Source of the DNA: a virus
Direction: 5' to 3' (one strand)
IMG/VR virus record: IMGVR_UViG_3300008267_010143
Coordinates: 1-21,707 of that record
DNA: 21,707 nt
Position numbers and translations under genes: made by a program
The notes under the pieces: generated by a model
Told to the model about the DNA's origin: nothing
The model's database searches: none
Seen by the model: only the letters and a program-made list of their open reading frames with translations
Shown here: one piece after another, positions 5,927 through 14,020 of the stretch
Layout of the letters: each line of letters begins with the position of its first letter
How positions within the stretch are numbered: the stretch's first letter is position 1

Positions 5927-6974
5927 AACTAACACTTCAGAAATTGGTTTATTCTCAGACCCTCATTACGGGGTACACCGTAATAGTGAGATTTGGCATA
6001 AAATTGCTTTGCAACACGCTAAATGGGCTGCAGATGAATTTAAGCAGAGAGGTATAAAAGATATACTTATACCCGGAGATATCTTTCATGATCGTAATGA
6101 TATAGCAGTTAACACATTACACGTTGCTACTGACATTTTTGATATTTTTCGTAATTTTAATATAGTTATTACGGTCGGTAACCATGATGCATATTATAGA
6201 GATAACTCTACGGTAAATTCCGTATCTATTCTCAGAGGTTGGTCTAATATTACAGTTATTGATAAACTTCTTGTAACTAATTTTAAGAATAAAAAAATAG
6301 CATTTTGCCCGTGGGGTCAGGATATTACCGAAGTACCGGAATGTGATTTAATCGTGGGTCATTTCGAAATTAATAGTTTTAAAATGAACGCTTTTAAGGT
6401 CTGTACTGCAGGCGCCAAAGCTTCAGATTTTACGGATAGAGCTAAGCTAACGATATCCGGTCATTTTCATCATAGAGATGAACGAAAATATAAAAACGGT
6501 ACTATTTTATATGTAGGTTCACCTTACCAGCAAGATTGGGGAGACTATAATACAACAAAGGGTTTGTATATACTAGATCTAGAAAGTCTTAAATACGAAT
6601 TCATCGAAAATAATATTTCCCCAAAATATACTAAAATCATTTATTCAGAAGTAGCTTCTGGTAAACTTGCACCAGAACAAATAAAGAATACAATAACTAA
6701 CAATATTGTAAAGCTTATTGTAGATAAGCAACTTGACCCTGCAGTAGCTGATGTGTTAGTGCGTAAGTTAGTATCTTTTAAACCTACTGAACTTACTATA
6801 GATTACGATATAGCCCCGGTTGCAAAGCTCGATGAAGAAGCGGCTAGTACTAAAAGCTTTAGTGTAAGCATAGAAGATTCTATTACAGAGTTTATTGATT
6901 TATTGGATATTAAGAATAAGAATAAAGTTAGAGAGTACGTAACCGAACTCTACCATAAAGCAAGTACAACATGA
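5919..6974 (+). CDS. 47: gp47-like recombination endonuclease subunit (Mre11/SbcD family)
   Basis: 351 aa from ATG 5919, against 339 in T4. With gp46 it forms the Mre11/Rad50-type complex that resects DNA ends for recombination and host DNA breakdown. Phosphoesterase motifs: Asp14-x-His16 (S-D-P-H-Y-G), Asp54 (G-D-I-F-H-D), Asn88-His89-Asp90 (G-N-H-D), His148 (V-G-H-F-E) and His182/His184 (S-G-H-F-H-H). The start is uncertain: ATG 5889 adds ten residues and has AGGAG only 3 nt upstream, but overlaps gene 55 by 38 nt; 5919 overlaps by 8 nt and gives the usual short lead-in to motif I. The stop overlaps the next start (ATGA), joining it directly to the glycan cassette rather than to gene 46. 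Confidence 0.92.
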   Translation: MFKTNTSEIGLFSDPHYGVHRNSEIWHKIALQHAKWAADEFKQRGIKDILIPGDIFHDRNDIAVNTLHVATDIFDIFRNFNIVITVGNHDAYYRDNSTVNSVSILRGWSNITVIDKLLVTNFKNKKIAFCPWGQDITEVPECDLIVGHFEINSFKMNAFKVCTAGAKASDFTDRAKLTISGHFHHRDERKYKNGTILYVGSPYQQDWGDYNTTKGLYILDLESLKYEFIENNISPKYTKIIYSEVASGKLAPEQIKNTITNNIVKLIVDKQLDPAVADVLVRKLVSFKPTELTIDYDIAPVAKLDEEAASTKSFSVSIEDSITEFIDLLDIKNKNKVREYVTELYHKASTT

Positions 6975-7768
6975 AAATTGGAGCTGCAATTATCGCGTGT
7001 GATAGAACTGAGTATACTAACAAGTGTATAGACGGATTGCTTGTTAATAAAAAGGATTTACACGAGTGTATTGTTATTAACGACGGTCAACCGTGGGTTA
7101 ACAGTAAGCCTGTTGAAATTATAAATAACATTCCACCCTATCAAACAGTAGGGGTTGCTAAAAATAATGCAATAAAAGAACTTCTTAAAAGAGGCTGTAA
7201 TCATATATTTTTGATAGAAAATGATATGATTATTAAATCTTCAGATATATTTAAAAAGTATATTGAAGCTGCTGAAAATACTGGTATAACGCATTTGAAT
7301 TTTGGTTACCATGGACCGGCAAATAGAACTCCTGATTATAAAGAGGCAAAGGCTAGATATGTTGTAGAATATCCCGGTGGTATAAAAATAGCATTAAACA
7401 TGCATTCAGTCGGAGCTTTTTCCTATTTTAATAAACGATATATAGACACAGTAGGTATACATGATACGTATTTCAAAAATGCTTGGGAACACGTAGAGCT
7501 ATGTCAGCGTGGTATTAAGAGAGGTATGCTACCCGCTTTCTGGTGGTTTCCTGATATAGAGAGTAGCGATAAGCTCATAGAGGAAATACCTGGTTCAATA
7601 CAAAACAGTTCTATCACACATACTCAAGAATGGACAGATAATATGAAAAAGGGCGCAGAGTATTATAAGAAGCAACACGGCTGGATACCTGTACACACAC
7701 CAGATACCCCGTTAGAATTAGTTTTAAAAAACCTTAAGACTATTTACAAAAAATACAAATGTACGTAA
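6971..7768 (+). CDS. GT2-like (GT-A fold) glycosyltransferase
   Basis: 265 aa. Likely transfers a sugar from a nucleotide donor. The N-terminus has the GT-A nucleotide-binding start (A-A-I-I-A-C-D-R), a V-I-N-D-G-Q strand end, G-V-A-K-N-N-A-I (61-68), and L-I-E-N-D-M at 81-86 in place of the classic D-x-D metal site. A C-terminal N-A-W-E-H-V-E-L motif (around 170) resembles the W-x-x-E-D/H end of galactosyltransferase-type enzymes. It is the first gene of the carbohydrate cassette and overlaps gene 47 by 4 nt (ATGA) and the next gene by 10 nt. No transmembrane segment. Donor and acceptor cannot be read from the sequence. Confidence 0.72.
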   Translation: MKIGAAIIACDRTEYTNKCIDGLLVNKKDLHECIVINDGQPWVNSKPVEIINNIPPYQTVGVAKNNAIKELLKRGCNHIFLIENDMIIKSSDIFKKYIEAAENTGITHLNFGYHGPANRTPDYKEAKARYVVEYPGGIKIALNMHSVGAFSYFNKRYIDTVGIHDTYFKNAWEHVELCQRGIKRGMLPAFWWFPDIESSDKLIEEIPGSIQNSSITHTQEWTDNMKKGAEYYKKQHGWIPVHTPDTPLELVLKNLKTIYKKYKCT

Positions 7769-8565
7769 CTCATTCTAGTGTAGTTCAGACAGGGGAATAC
7801 GGTCTTGGTAATCAAATGTTTCAAATTGCTAGTACTATAGGTATAGCATTAGAGCACGGCGGGTTTCCAACGTTTTTTGGAGAATGGAATAATAATAAAT
7901 ACTTTAAAAACAAATTACATAGACTCCTAACCATCTATAAAGACCCCTTTTACATTTCAGAAGCAAGCTTTGATTATAACCCAATCATATTGCCAAAAAA
8001 TAAAGCTATAATTTGTCTAAACGGTTATCTACAGAGTCACAAATACTTCTCAAAGTCTGAGCAGGTCATAAGAGATACGTTCGAATTTAAGGAAGAGTGT
8101 TTAAAAGAAGTACAAGAATTAAAAGATAGTTTAAAACTAGGAAAGACATGCTCAATAAGCGTGCGTAGAGGAGACTATGTACATCTACAACATATACACT
8201 CTCTGCAGCCTGATACCTACTGGTCGGCCGCGCAAGACATCGTTGAAAGTAAGTCAGAGGTTAACACTTATATTGTTTTCTCAGATGACATTAAATGGTG
8301 TAGAGAAAATCAGCATTTATTTAAGAGACAAGGTAAAAAGCTATTCTTTATGGAAGGTCGCACTCAAATAGACGATTTTATAATGATTACACTTTGCGAT
8401 AATAATATTATTACTAATTCAACGTTTGCTTGGTGGGGCGCATTTCTAAATAAAAATTTTAATAAAACAGTCGTTATGCCTAAGCTTTGGTTTGGCCCTA
8501 CAGGTCCATGGTCTGGACCTTCGAATGCTGATGATTTACACGTAGAAGGGTGGTACAGAGTATGA
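7759..8565 (+). CDS. GT11 family alpha-1,2-fucosyltransferase-like enzyme
   Basis: 268 aa, usual for the family. GT11 enzymes transfer L-fucose, and in some O-antigen clusters the related L-colitose, from GDP donors to galactose-type acceptors. All hallmark motifs are present: G-L-G-N-Q-M-F-Q (residues 15-22), the donor-binding S-V-R-R-G-D-Y (134-140) and N-S-T-F-A-W-W-G-A (220-228). It therefore looks intact and active. The cassette also encodes GDP-fucose/colitose-type enzymes (13094-15143), so donor synthesis and transfer are paired. Its stop overlaps the next start by ATGA. Confidence 0.88.
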   Translation: MYVTHSSVVQTGEYGLGNQMFQIASTIGIALEHGGFPTFFGEWNNNKYFKNKLHRLLTIYKDPFYISEASFDYNPIILPKNKAIICLNGYLQSHKYFSKSEQVIRDTFEFKEECLKEVQELKDSLKLGKTCSISVRRGDYVHLQHIHSLQPDTYWSAAQDIVESKSEVNTYIVFSDDIKWCRENQHLFKRQGKKLFFMEGRTQIDDFIMITLCDNNIITNSTFAWWGAFLNKNFNKTVVMPKLWFGPTGPWSGPSNADDLHVEGWYRV

Positions 8566-9365
8566 TTACCTTATCTCTTAGAGACAAATCATTCAGTCAT
8601 TGTATTTTTAGTAACAACCCTCTACCGCCTACATCTTTTTCAAGACATGTACAGTGGGACAGAGCTACGATTAATAATAATACAATTTATACAGATTATT
8701 GTATAGAGGAAGCTCCAGATAACTCTAGGGTTTGGTTAATTGAACCAAGAGAGCTTATTTCTCATATATATCAAAACGTTGAAAATAATGCTCTTAGGTA
8801 TAGAGCTATTTGGACTCATGATGAAGAGATCTTAAAGAAACACTCTAATGCGGTTTTCGTACCTCTGGGGGGGTGTTGGATAAAAAAAGAAGATCAGAAA
8901 ATATACGATAAAACAGAGATGTTTTCTATTATTGCTTCAAGTAAAAGATATTTACCTGGGCATCAAATGCGTCATGATGTTGTGGTAGCGGCAGAAAATA
9001 AAATAGATACGTACGGTAACGGTTATACTCATATACCCTATAAACTGGATGGCTTAAAAGACTATAGATACCATTTTGCTATAGAAAATACTAAAAAAAA
9101 TTTTTGGTTTACCGAAAAATTAATAGATTGCTTAGTAACCGGTACTATGCCGATTTACTGGGGTTGTCCTTCTATTTCTAAATTCTTTAACACTGATGGA
9201 TTTATTTTATTCAACGATTTAGTAGATTTAAAGGAACAGCTAAAAAAATGTACCCCTGAATACTATGAGAATAAACTACCGGCTATAAAGGAGAACTTTA
9301 ATTTAGCACAGAAGTATATTTTAGCAGAAGATTGGATCTACGAAAATGATATACATATCTCATAG
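8562..9365 (+). CDS. GT10-like (alpha-1,3/4-fucosyltransferase type) glycosyltransferase
   Basis: 267 aa from ATG 8562, which makes an ATGA overlap with the upstream stop; a GTG at 8550 in the same frame is less likely. The C-terminal half carries the GT10 donor-binding signature Y-H-F-A-I-E-N-T followed by F-W-F-T-E-K-L (170-187), then C-L-V-T-G-T-M-P-I-Y-W-G-C-P. GT10 enzymes use GDP-fucose or related GDP sugars. The N-terminal acceptor domain is divergent, with R-E-L-I-S-H and I-W-T-H-D-E stretches. Together with the GT11 gene it gives two GDP-deoxyhexose-type transferases side by side. The sugar specificity is inferred from the family. Confidence 0.8.
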   Translation: MITLSLRDKSFSHCIFSNNPLPPTSFSRHVQWDRATINNNTIYTDYCIEEAPDNSRVWLIEPRELISHIYQNVENNALRYRAIWTHDEEILKKHSNAVFVPLGGCWIKKEDQKIYDKTEMFSIIASSKRYLPGHQMRHDVVVAAENKIDTYGNGYTHIPYKLDGLKDYRYHFAIENTKKNFWFTEKLIDCLVTGTMPIYWGCPSISKFFNTDGFILFNDLVDLKEQLKKCTPEYYENKLPAIKENFNLAQKYILAEDWIYENDIHIS

Positions 9366-9816
9366 AGGCAATCTAGAAGGCAAAAGCTCTCAAGAAAATC
9401 ATCCTGATCAAGTTAAATACTGTCTAGACCAGGGGTTCGATGTAGAAGTAGATGTATGGTTCAATGAAGGGGAGTTTTACCTAGGGCATGATTACGGGCA
9501 ATATAAAATAGAATTCGAATTTCTACTAAACAAAAAGCTCTGGGTACATTGTAAAAATGTCGCAGCTTTAGCAGCTTTAAAGGGTTCGTTTTATAATATA
9601 AATTGTTTTTTTATTGATAAAGACGACTGTGTTTTAACTAGTAAAGGAGATATTTGGTTAAGTCCTACTTACAAAAAATCCTTTAAACACGCAATATGTG
9701 TAATGCCAGAAGATTCTAGATGGGAATACCCAAGAGAAGAACTTTTAGACTTTAGTGGCATTTGCACTGATAATGTATACTATTATACTCGTTATGTTGC
9801 TAATCTTAGATGTTGA
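9346..9816 (+). CDS. GDPD-like (glycerophosphodiester phosphodiesterase superfamily) protein
   Basis: 156 aa, shorter than the roughly 240-aa typical phosphodiesterases. The N-terminal catalytic residues of the TIM-barrel family are all visible: His6-Arg7-Gly8, Glu17-Asn18, Glu34-x-Asp36 in V-E-V-D-V-W, and His48-Asp49 in L-G-H-D. A W-V-H-C-K strand and a G-I-C-T-D end follow. Compact relatives of this kind occur in polysaccharide gene clusters, but their substrate is not clear to me; cleavage of a glycerophosphate or sugar-phosphate diester is plausible. It overlaps the genes on both sides by about 20 nt. Confidence 0.68.
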   Translation: MIYISHRGNLEGKSSQENHPDQVKYCLDQGFDVEVDVWFNEGEFYLGHDYGQYKIEFEFLLNKKLWVHCKNVAALAALKGSFYNINCFFIDKDDCVLTSKGDIWLSPTYKKSFKHAICVMPEDSRWEYPREELLDFSGICTDNVYYYTRYVANLRC

Positions 9817-10315
9817 CGGAGTACTCACGGACGGTAAAAAGTACTATGATAATACTGGTAAAGTATTACTAAAAACATTTTGCGATAGAGATTTTACCGC
9901 AATTAAAAAAATTAAAGCAGCTGGCTGGTCAGTAGTGTTTTTGTCAGGGGACAAGAATATAAACGAAAGTATTGCTAAGAATAGAAACATAGATTTCTAT
10001 TGCAATAGAAATAACAATATAATGATTGACAAAGTTACTTTTATCGAATTGTTTGAGCAAAAGTATAATTGTGATAGAGATAATATGGTCTACATGGGAG
10101 ATGATATTTTTGATATCAATATATTAAAAAATGTAGGTTACGCGTTCTGCCCAGAAGATGCAGCGTTTGAAGTTAAAAAAGTAGCAAAAGTAATTAACGC
10201 TAAAGGCGGGGAATGCTGCGTTGATAAACTCTACGAGACCTTATTACATTTACAATTATTGGAAGCACCTACTTTAGATGAAGTACTACTTTTAGATCAA
10301 AATGAACGCTTTTGA
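9794..10315 (+). CDS. KdsC-like HAD-family sugar phosphatase
   Basis: 173 aa from ATG 9794, close to the 170-190 aa of KdsC-type phosphatases. HAD motifs: Asp6-x-Asp8-Gly-V-L-T-D-G (the nucleophile loop, with the KdsC-typical V-L-T-D-G), Ser51-Gly, Lys80, and G-D-D (102-104) with Asp107. KdsC-type enzymes remove phosphate from KDO-8-phosphate or related acidic or heptose sugar phosphates. No KDO-8-P synthase is seen here, so the substrate may be another phosphorylated sugar made by the neighbouring kinase/isomerase genes. A GTG at 9755 would add 13 hydrophobic residues but is deep inside the upstream gene and unlikely. Confidence 0.8.
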   Translation: MLLILDVDGVLTDGKKYYDNTGKVLLKTFCDRDFTAIKKIKAAGWSVVFLSGDKNINESIAKNRNIDFYCNRNNNIMIDKVTFIELFEQKYNCDRDNMVYMGDDIFDINILKNVGYAFCPEDAAFEVKKVAKVINAKGGECCVDKLYETLLHLQLLEAPTLDEVLLLDQNERF

Positions 10316-10979
10316 TATAGCCATTTACGGTCATTTAAGTTTTGATAACATCTACGAAGGCTTTAATTACAAGTCTTCAGTAGGCTGCATGGGTAATGTA
10401 TGGAACCATCTAAAATACATAAATTCAGATTTAAAAATAAAGTTAGAGCCGACCGATATAGGGGAATCTTTAATAATAGTAGATGTAGAGCATAATAAAC
10501 GCGCTAGTATATCCCGTTTATCTTTAAAAACTAACAAACCCACTATACATAGCGCTACTATCAACCATATAATGTATTTAAATGAACTATCCGATTGTAG
10601 TTTTATTAAAGATATAAAAGGATATATAGTAGCAGATACGTGCAATGGAAAGACTTTACAGCTTGATTCCAACGTATTAAAGGATATTGATTTGCTGCTG
10701 ATATCTGAAGAAGATTTAACTGAAAAAATATCTGATATCGTTTCTTTAGTAAGAGGTCATGTTTTAGTGCATTACCCAGCTGGGAGTACTTTATATTGCA
10801 AAAACAGTCGCCAAGCTCGTTTTGAAGCAGAATTTGTGCCGAACATAAATGTATTAGGCGCGGGAGATAAATTGGTATCATACATTCTCGCAGGACTGGA
10901 CAATACTCGAGGTATAGATAAAGTAATACAGCAGGCTCATAATAGCTTGACTGATTACTTTAAGAATGAAAAAATATAA
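10302..10979 (+). CDS. PfkB/ribokinase-family sugar kinase, short form
   Basis: 225 aa, well below the roughly 300 aa of full PfkB kinases. The N-terminus (D-I-A-I-Y-G-H-L-S-F-D-N) and S-V-G-C-M-G-N-V-W-N (26-35) match the substrate-binding start of the family; the catalytic signature L-G-A-G-D (185-189) ends the nucleotide-binding part. The region between is compressed and diverged, so either a minimal kinase or a decayed one is possible. Placed between a sugar phosphatase and a nucleotidyltransferase-isomerase, it would fit phosphorylation of a sugar phosphate, as HldE-type kinases do in heptose activation. It overlaps both neighbours by 14 nt. Confidence 0.7.
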   Translation: MNAFDIAIYGHLSFDNIYEGFNYKSSVGCMGNVWNHLKYINSDLKIKLEPTDIGESLIIVDVEHNKRASISRLSLKTNKPTIHSATINHIMYLNELSDCSFIKDIKGYIVADTCNGKTLQLDSNVLKDIDLLLISEEDLTEKISDIVSLVRGHVLVHYPAGSTLYCKNSRQARFEAEFVPNINVLGAGDKLVSYILAGLDNTRGIDKVIQQAHNSLTDYFKNEKI

Positions 10980-12135
10980 TCTTTTAGTCCCCCTTGCTGG
11001 TAGAGGTCAACGCTTTGTCGATGAAGGGTATGTAGTACCCAAGTATATGATTACAGCCCGAGATAAACACCTTATCGACTGGGCTCTGAGTTCTATAGAC
11101 ACTCACGAATGTAATCTTATTTTTTGTCTACGCCAAGATCATATTAATAATTTTGGGGTAGATGATGTGTTTCGTAAAAAATTCGGTAACGATATTACAA
11201 TCGTACCTATAGACAAAATTACTGATGGAAGCGTATCTACGTGTTTATTAGCTGAAAAATATATTGATAGCGATCTCCCGTTGTATATCTATACAGTGGA
11301 TGTGCACTTTCAAAGAAAGTTCGTACCTCAGTCTTTAGAGGGTAAATCAGGCCTGGTATTAACTTTTAAAAGTAATAACCCTGCATATAGTTACGTCAAA
11401 ACCGGCAAAAACGGTATAGCTACATTAACCGCAGAGAAAGAAGTCATTAGTAATAATGCTTGTGTAGGGGTTTATGGATTTGCAACTGGTAAGCTATTTG
11501 TTGAGTACGCGCAAAAAATGATTGCTATGAATTTGCGTACTCGCAATGAATTTTATATAACACCTCTGTATAATTTAATGATACAAGATGCTCATCAAAT
11601 TAACATACAGGAAGTAGAGCGTATGTATATAATGGGTACCCCTGAAGAGTATAAATTTTTTACTACAAGAGTGTTGAATCCTTTTGCAGATAAGCCTATT
11701 GCTTTAGTAAGTGATCATAGCGGTTACGAACTTAAAGAACAAGCTAAAAACGTAATTACCGCTCACGGTTTGAAATATATTGATTTAGGGTGTTACACAA
11801 ATAAAGACTGTGATCAGTTCGATTACGTATCTCAAGCAATATCTTTTATTAAAAACGGAACCTGCGGCTACGCGCTAGGCTTTTGCTGTACCGGTCAAGC
11901 TGTTAACATGGCTGCTAACAAAACTAATGGTATTAGAGCTGCTTTAATATATGACGCTTATAGCGCAGAGTATGCTATAAAGCATAACTGTAGCAATTTC
12001 TTTTCTATTCCTTCAAGGTCTACTACAGTTTCGGATCTTTCTCAATATATTAGTTTGTGGTTAGCTACTGATTTCGAAGGAGGTCGGCATTGCGCGAGAA
12101 TACAAAAAATAGAAAACAGCTATGGACGTCTATAA
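10966..12135 (+). CDS. Fusion: sugar nucleotidyltransferase plus RpiB-type sugar-phosphate isomerase
   Basis: 389 aa in two domains. Residues 1-240 are a nucleotidyltransferase with the pyrophosphorylase loop P-L-A-G-R-G-Q-R-F (9-17) and P-K (25-26), as in HddC/GlmU-type enzymes that join a sugar-1-phosphate to an NTP. Residues 245-389 are an RpiB/LacAB isomerase: S-D-H-S-G-Y-E-L-K (Asp250, His251), F-C-C-T-G (catalytic-type Cys307, with Cys308 where RpiB has Gly), A-A-N-K, G-I-R-A-A-L, and the F-E-G-G-R-H ending. Both active sites look intact. Isomerase and activating enzyme are thus made as one chain, at the end of a phosphatase-kinase-nucleotidyltransferase run. The join is within one continuous frame. 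The sugar is not identifiable; pentose or heptose phosphates are candidates. Confidence 0.8.
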   Translation: MKKYNLLVPLAGRGQRFVDEGYVVPKYMITARDKHLIDWALSSIDTHECNLIFCLRQDHINNFGVDDVFRKKFGNDITIVPIDKITDGSVSTCLLAEKYIDSDLPLYIYTVDVHFQRKFVPQSLEGKSGLVLTFKSNNPAYSYVKTGKNGIATLTAEKEVISNNACVGVYGFATGKLFVEYAQKMIAMNLRTRNEFYITPLYNLMIQDAHQINIQEVERMYIMGTPEEYKFFTTRVLNPFADKPIALVSDHSGYELKEQAKNVITAHGLKYIDLGCYTNKDCDQFDYVSQAISFIKNGTCGYALGFCCTGQAVNMAANKTNGIRAALIYDAYSAEYAIKHNCSNFFSIPSRSTTVSDLSQYISLWLATDFEGGRHCARIQKIENSYGRL

Positions 12136-12442
12136 TATTAAAAATTTTCATAATGGGTGGTTTATAGGTAATTTTGATAAGTCTATTTTTAAAAATCCTT
12201 TTTTTGAAGTAGCACATCATAAATTAATTAAAGGGTATACTGGACCTCTTCATTATCATAAAATTGCAGAAGAAGTGACCTATATAGTATCAGGCCGTCT
12301 TATTGCAGATGGAAAAGAGCTTACACCAGGAGATATGTTTGTTTACCACCCTAAAGAAGTATCTAATGTAACATTTTTAGAAGACACTGATTTAATTGTA
12401 ATTAAATGGCCCTCTGTACCTACCGATAAATATCTTGTTTAA
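12122..12442 (+). CDS. Cupin-domain protein
   Basis: 106 aa, single cupin barrel. Metal-binding motif 1 is H-Y-H-x3/4-E (His44, His46, Glu50 or Glu51) leading into V-T-Y-I-V-S-G-R-L; motif 2 is P-G-D-M-F-V-Y-H (His76). Small cupins in sugar gene clusters act as isomerases, epimerases or unassigned accessory proteins. Nothing here decides which, although there is no obvious match to the larger RmlC/FdtA types. It overlaps the fusion gene by 14 nt and is followed by one of the few gaps in the cassette (5 nt). Confidence 0.75.
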   Translation: MDVYNIKNFHNGWFIGNFDKSIFKNPFFEVAHHKLIKGYTGPLHYHKIAEEVTYIVSGRLIADGKELTPGDMFVYHPKEVSNVTFLEDTDLIVIKWPSVPTDKYLV

Positions 12443-12447
12443 ACAGA

Positions 12448-13104
12448 ATGAGAAAGGCTATCTCGTTTTCTGGGCAAAGTAGATTTATTAAAGAGGGATA
12501 TATCACGCTTAAACGTAATTTACCCGACTTTGAGTCTTATGATGTCTTTATACATACCTGGGAGGATAGTTTAAATAAAGACTGTACTCTTTATAACCCT
12601 AAAAAAATACTAATTGAACCTCAAAAAAATGTAGTACCTTCAACTGTTAAAGAGTACGATAGTGCCCACTTTGTTCATTTTAGTATGTTTTATACTATGA
12701 AAGAAAGCCTCAGACTTAAATCTGAGTACGAAAAAGAAAATAATTTTAAATATGATTTAGTAATAAGAACACGCTTTGATATAGGACTTGAAACAAAATT
12801 TAACCCTGAAAGTTATAATCTCTTAGAAGGTGTGTATTCGCCAGATGTTTGTGCTAATCCTGCTGTTATTTCTGATTGGTTAAATTTTTCTACCTCTACA
12901 AATATTGATTTATATCAAGGCATATACGATAATATTATTAGTTACTGTAAAAAAGGAGTCAATATTGTTTCCGGGGAAGAAATTATTACTCATATGCTTA
13001 AAAGTAACAACATACCTATTAAAAAGATACCATGTGAGTTATTTTTATTAAGAGATCGCAATAAACATCACACCCTTTCTCCCTACTGGAAATATGCAAA
13101 CTAA
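12448..13104 (+). CDS. Putative glycosyltransferase-like protein (R-x-R-F-D-I motif)
   Basis: 218 aa. Not a firmly recognised family. It begins like small sugar-transfer proteins of capsule clusters (A-I-S-F-S-G-Q-S-R), has Y-D-V-F-I-H-T-W (31-38), then Y-D-L-V-I-R-T-R-F-D-I (102-112), where the Arg/Asp-rich strand end resembles the metal or donor site of GT-A enzymes. A later S-G-E-E-I-I-T-H segment and a C-terminal L-L-R-D-R-N-K follow. The setting between cupin and GDP-sugar reductase supports a carbohydrate role. It overlaps the next gene by 11 nt. Confidence 0.55.
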   Translation: MRKAISFSGQSRFIKEGYITLKRNLPDFESYDVFIHTWEDSLNKDCTLYNPKKILIEPQKNVVPSTVKEYDSAHFVHFSMFYTMKESLRLKSEYEKENNFKYDLVIRTRFDIGLETKFNPESYNLLEGVYSPDVCANPAVISDWLNFSTSTNIDLYQGIYDNIISYCKKGVNIVSGEEIITHMLKSNNIPIKKIPCELFLLRDRNKHHTLSPYWKYAN

Positions 13105-14020
13105 AATCTTAGTAACAGGTGGTACAGGTATGGTCGGCCGCCATTTGAAAGATCTAGGCTTACAAGCTATATATTCAAACAGTAAGATGTGTGACTTGAC
13201 AGATTCTAGTCAAGTAAAGGAATTTTTTGAAACAGTAAGACCTAATATAGTTGTACATTTAGCTGCTAAAGTCGGTGGTATAATGGATAATATTAAAAAC
13301 CCTGTTGGTTTTTTTGAAGACAATATCCTTATAAACACGAATGTAGTAAAGTATGCTAAGCAATACGGCTGCACACGTTTTATAGGTATATTAAGTACTT
13401 GTATATACCCTGACAAACTTGATGACAGTCTTTATCCGCTTAAAGAAGACACTTTACATATCGGGCCTCCAACTCAAACTAATTTTTCTTATGGTTACGC
13501 AAAACGATGCTTAGCAGTACAGTTAGAGTGTTATAGAAAACAACACTCATCGTTTTATAGTAGTATTATACCGTGTAATTTATATTCCGAACATGACCAT
13601 TTTTCAGGAGATAAAGCCCATTTTGTTACAAGCTTAATCCGTAAAATTTATGAAGCAAAAACAACAAATGCTTCTTCTATACAGCTGTTTGGCACCGGAA
13701 CCCCGCTAAGGCAGTTCATGTATGCTGAAGACTTAGCTAGAGCAATTATAGATTACATCTATAAAGGGGTGTACGCAGATTTAAACATAGCAACAGACGA
13801 AGTGTATACAATTAAACAAATAGCGGAAATAGCCTTAGATGCATGCGATGCAAAGCACTTAACTATAAATTGGGATACTAGCAAACCTGACGGTCAGTAC
13901 AGAAAAGACGTATCTGATGCGATATTTAAAAAACATTTTCCTGAGTTTAAATATACTACCTTAAAAGATGGCATAAAAAGGACCTACGATAATTATTCAT
14001 ATGGCCTGGCTACTAAATGA
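13094..14020 (+). CDS. GDP-L-fucose synthase (Fcl/WcaG) or ColC-like epimerase-reductase
   Basis: 308 aa, an extended SDR. NAD(P)-binding G-G-T-G-M-V-G (9-15), then H-L-A-A-K-V-G-G-I-M (55-64). Catalytic residues of GDP-fucose synthase are conserved: Ser101, Cys103 (S-T-C-I-Y-P), Tyr133-x3-Lys137, and the epimerisation His167 (N-L-Y-S-E-H-D-H-F). The G-T-G-T-P-L-R-Q-F-M-Y segment is also typical. The enzyme epimerises and reduces GDP-4-keto-6-deoxy-D-mannose to GDP-L-fucose; the homologous ColC does the same on the 3-deoxy intermediate to give GDP-L-colitose. The next gene is ColD-like, which favours the colitose option. No GDP-mannose 4,6-dehydratase is visible in the window. Confidence 0.88.
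   Translation: MQTKILVTGGTGMVGRHLKDLGLQAIYSNSKMCDLTDSSQVKEFFETVRPNIVVHLAAKVGGIMDNIKNPVGFFEDNILINTNVVKYAKQYGCTRFIGILSTCIYPDKLDDSLYPLKEDTLHIGPPTQTNFSYGYAKRCLAVQLECYRKQHSSFYSSIIPCNLYSEHDHFSGDKAHFVTSLIRKIYEAKTTNASSIQLFGTGTPLRQFMYAEDLARAIIDYIYKGVYADLNIATDEVYTIKQIAEIALDACDAKHLTINWDTSKPDGQYRKDVSDAIFKKHFPEFKYTTLKDGIKRTYDNYSYGLATK

Noticed and set aside
7120-7127. TATAAATA on the plus strand inside the GT2-like gene
   Set aside because: It lies mid-gene with no start downstream to serve; matches are expected by chance in AT-rich DNA.
8550-8561. GTG start four codons upstream for the GT10-like gene
   Set aside because: ATG 8562 forms an ATGA overlap with the upstream stop, the pattern used by several neighbouring genes.
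9755-9793. GTG start giving the HAD phosphatase 13 extra hydrophobic residues, resembling a signal anchor
   Set aside because: The HAD nucleophile motif normally starts within a few residues of the N-terminus, and ATG 9794 gives the usual length; the hydrophobic stretch is a by-product of the overlapping gene.
10367-10881. Two overlapping minus-strand ORFs opposite the PfkB-like gene
   Set aside because: They are antisense shadows; the plus-strand frame has clear kinase motifs and fits its neighbours by short overlaps.
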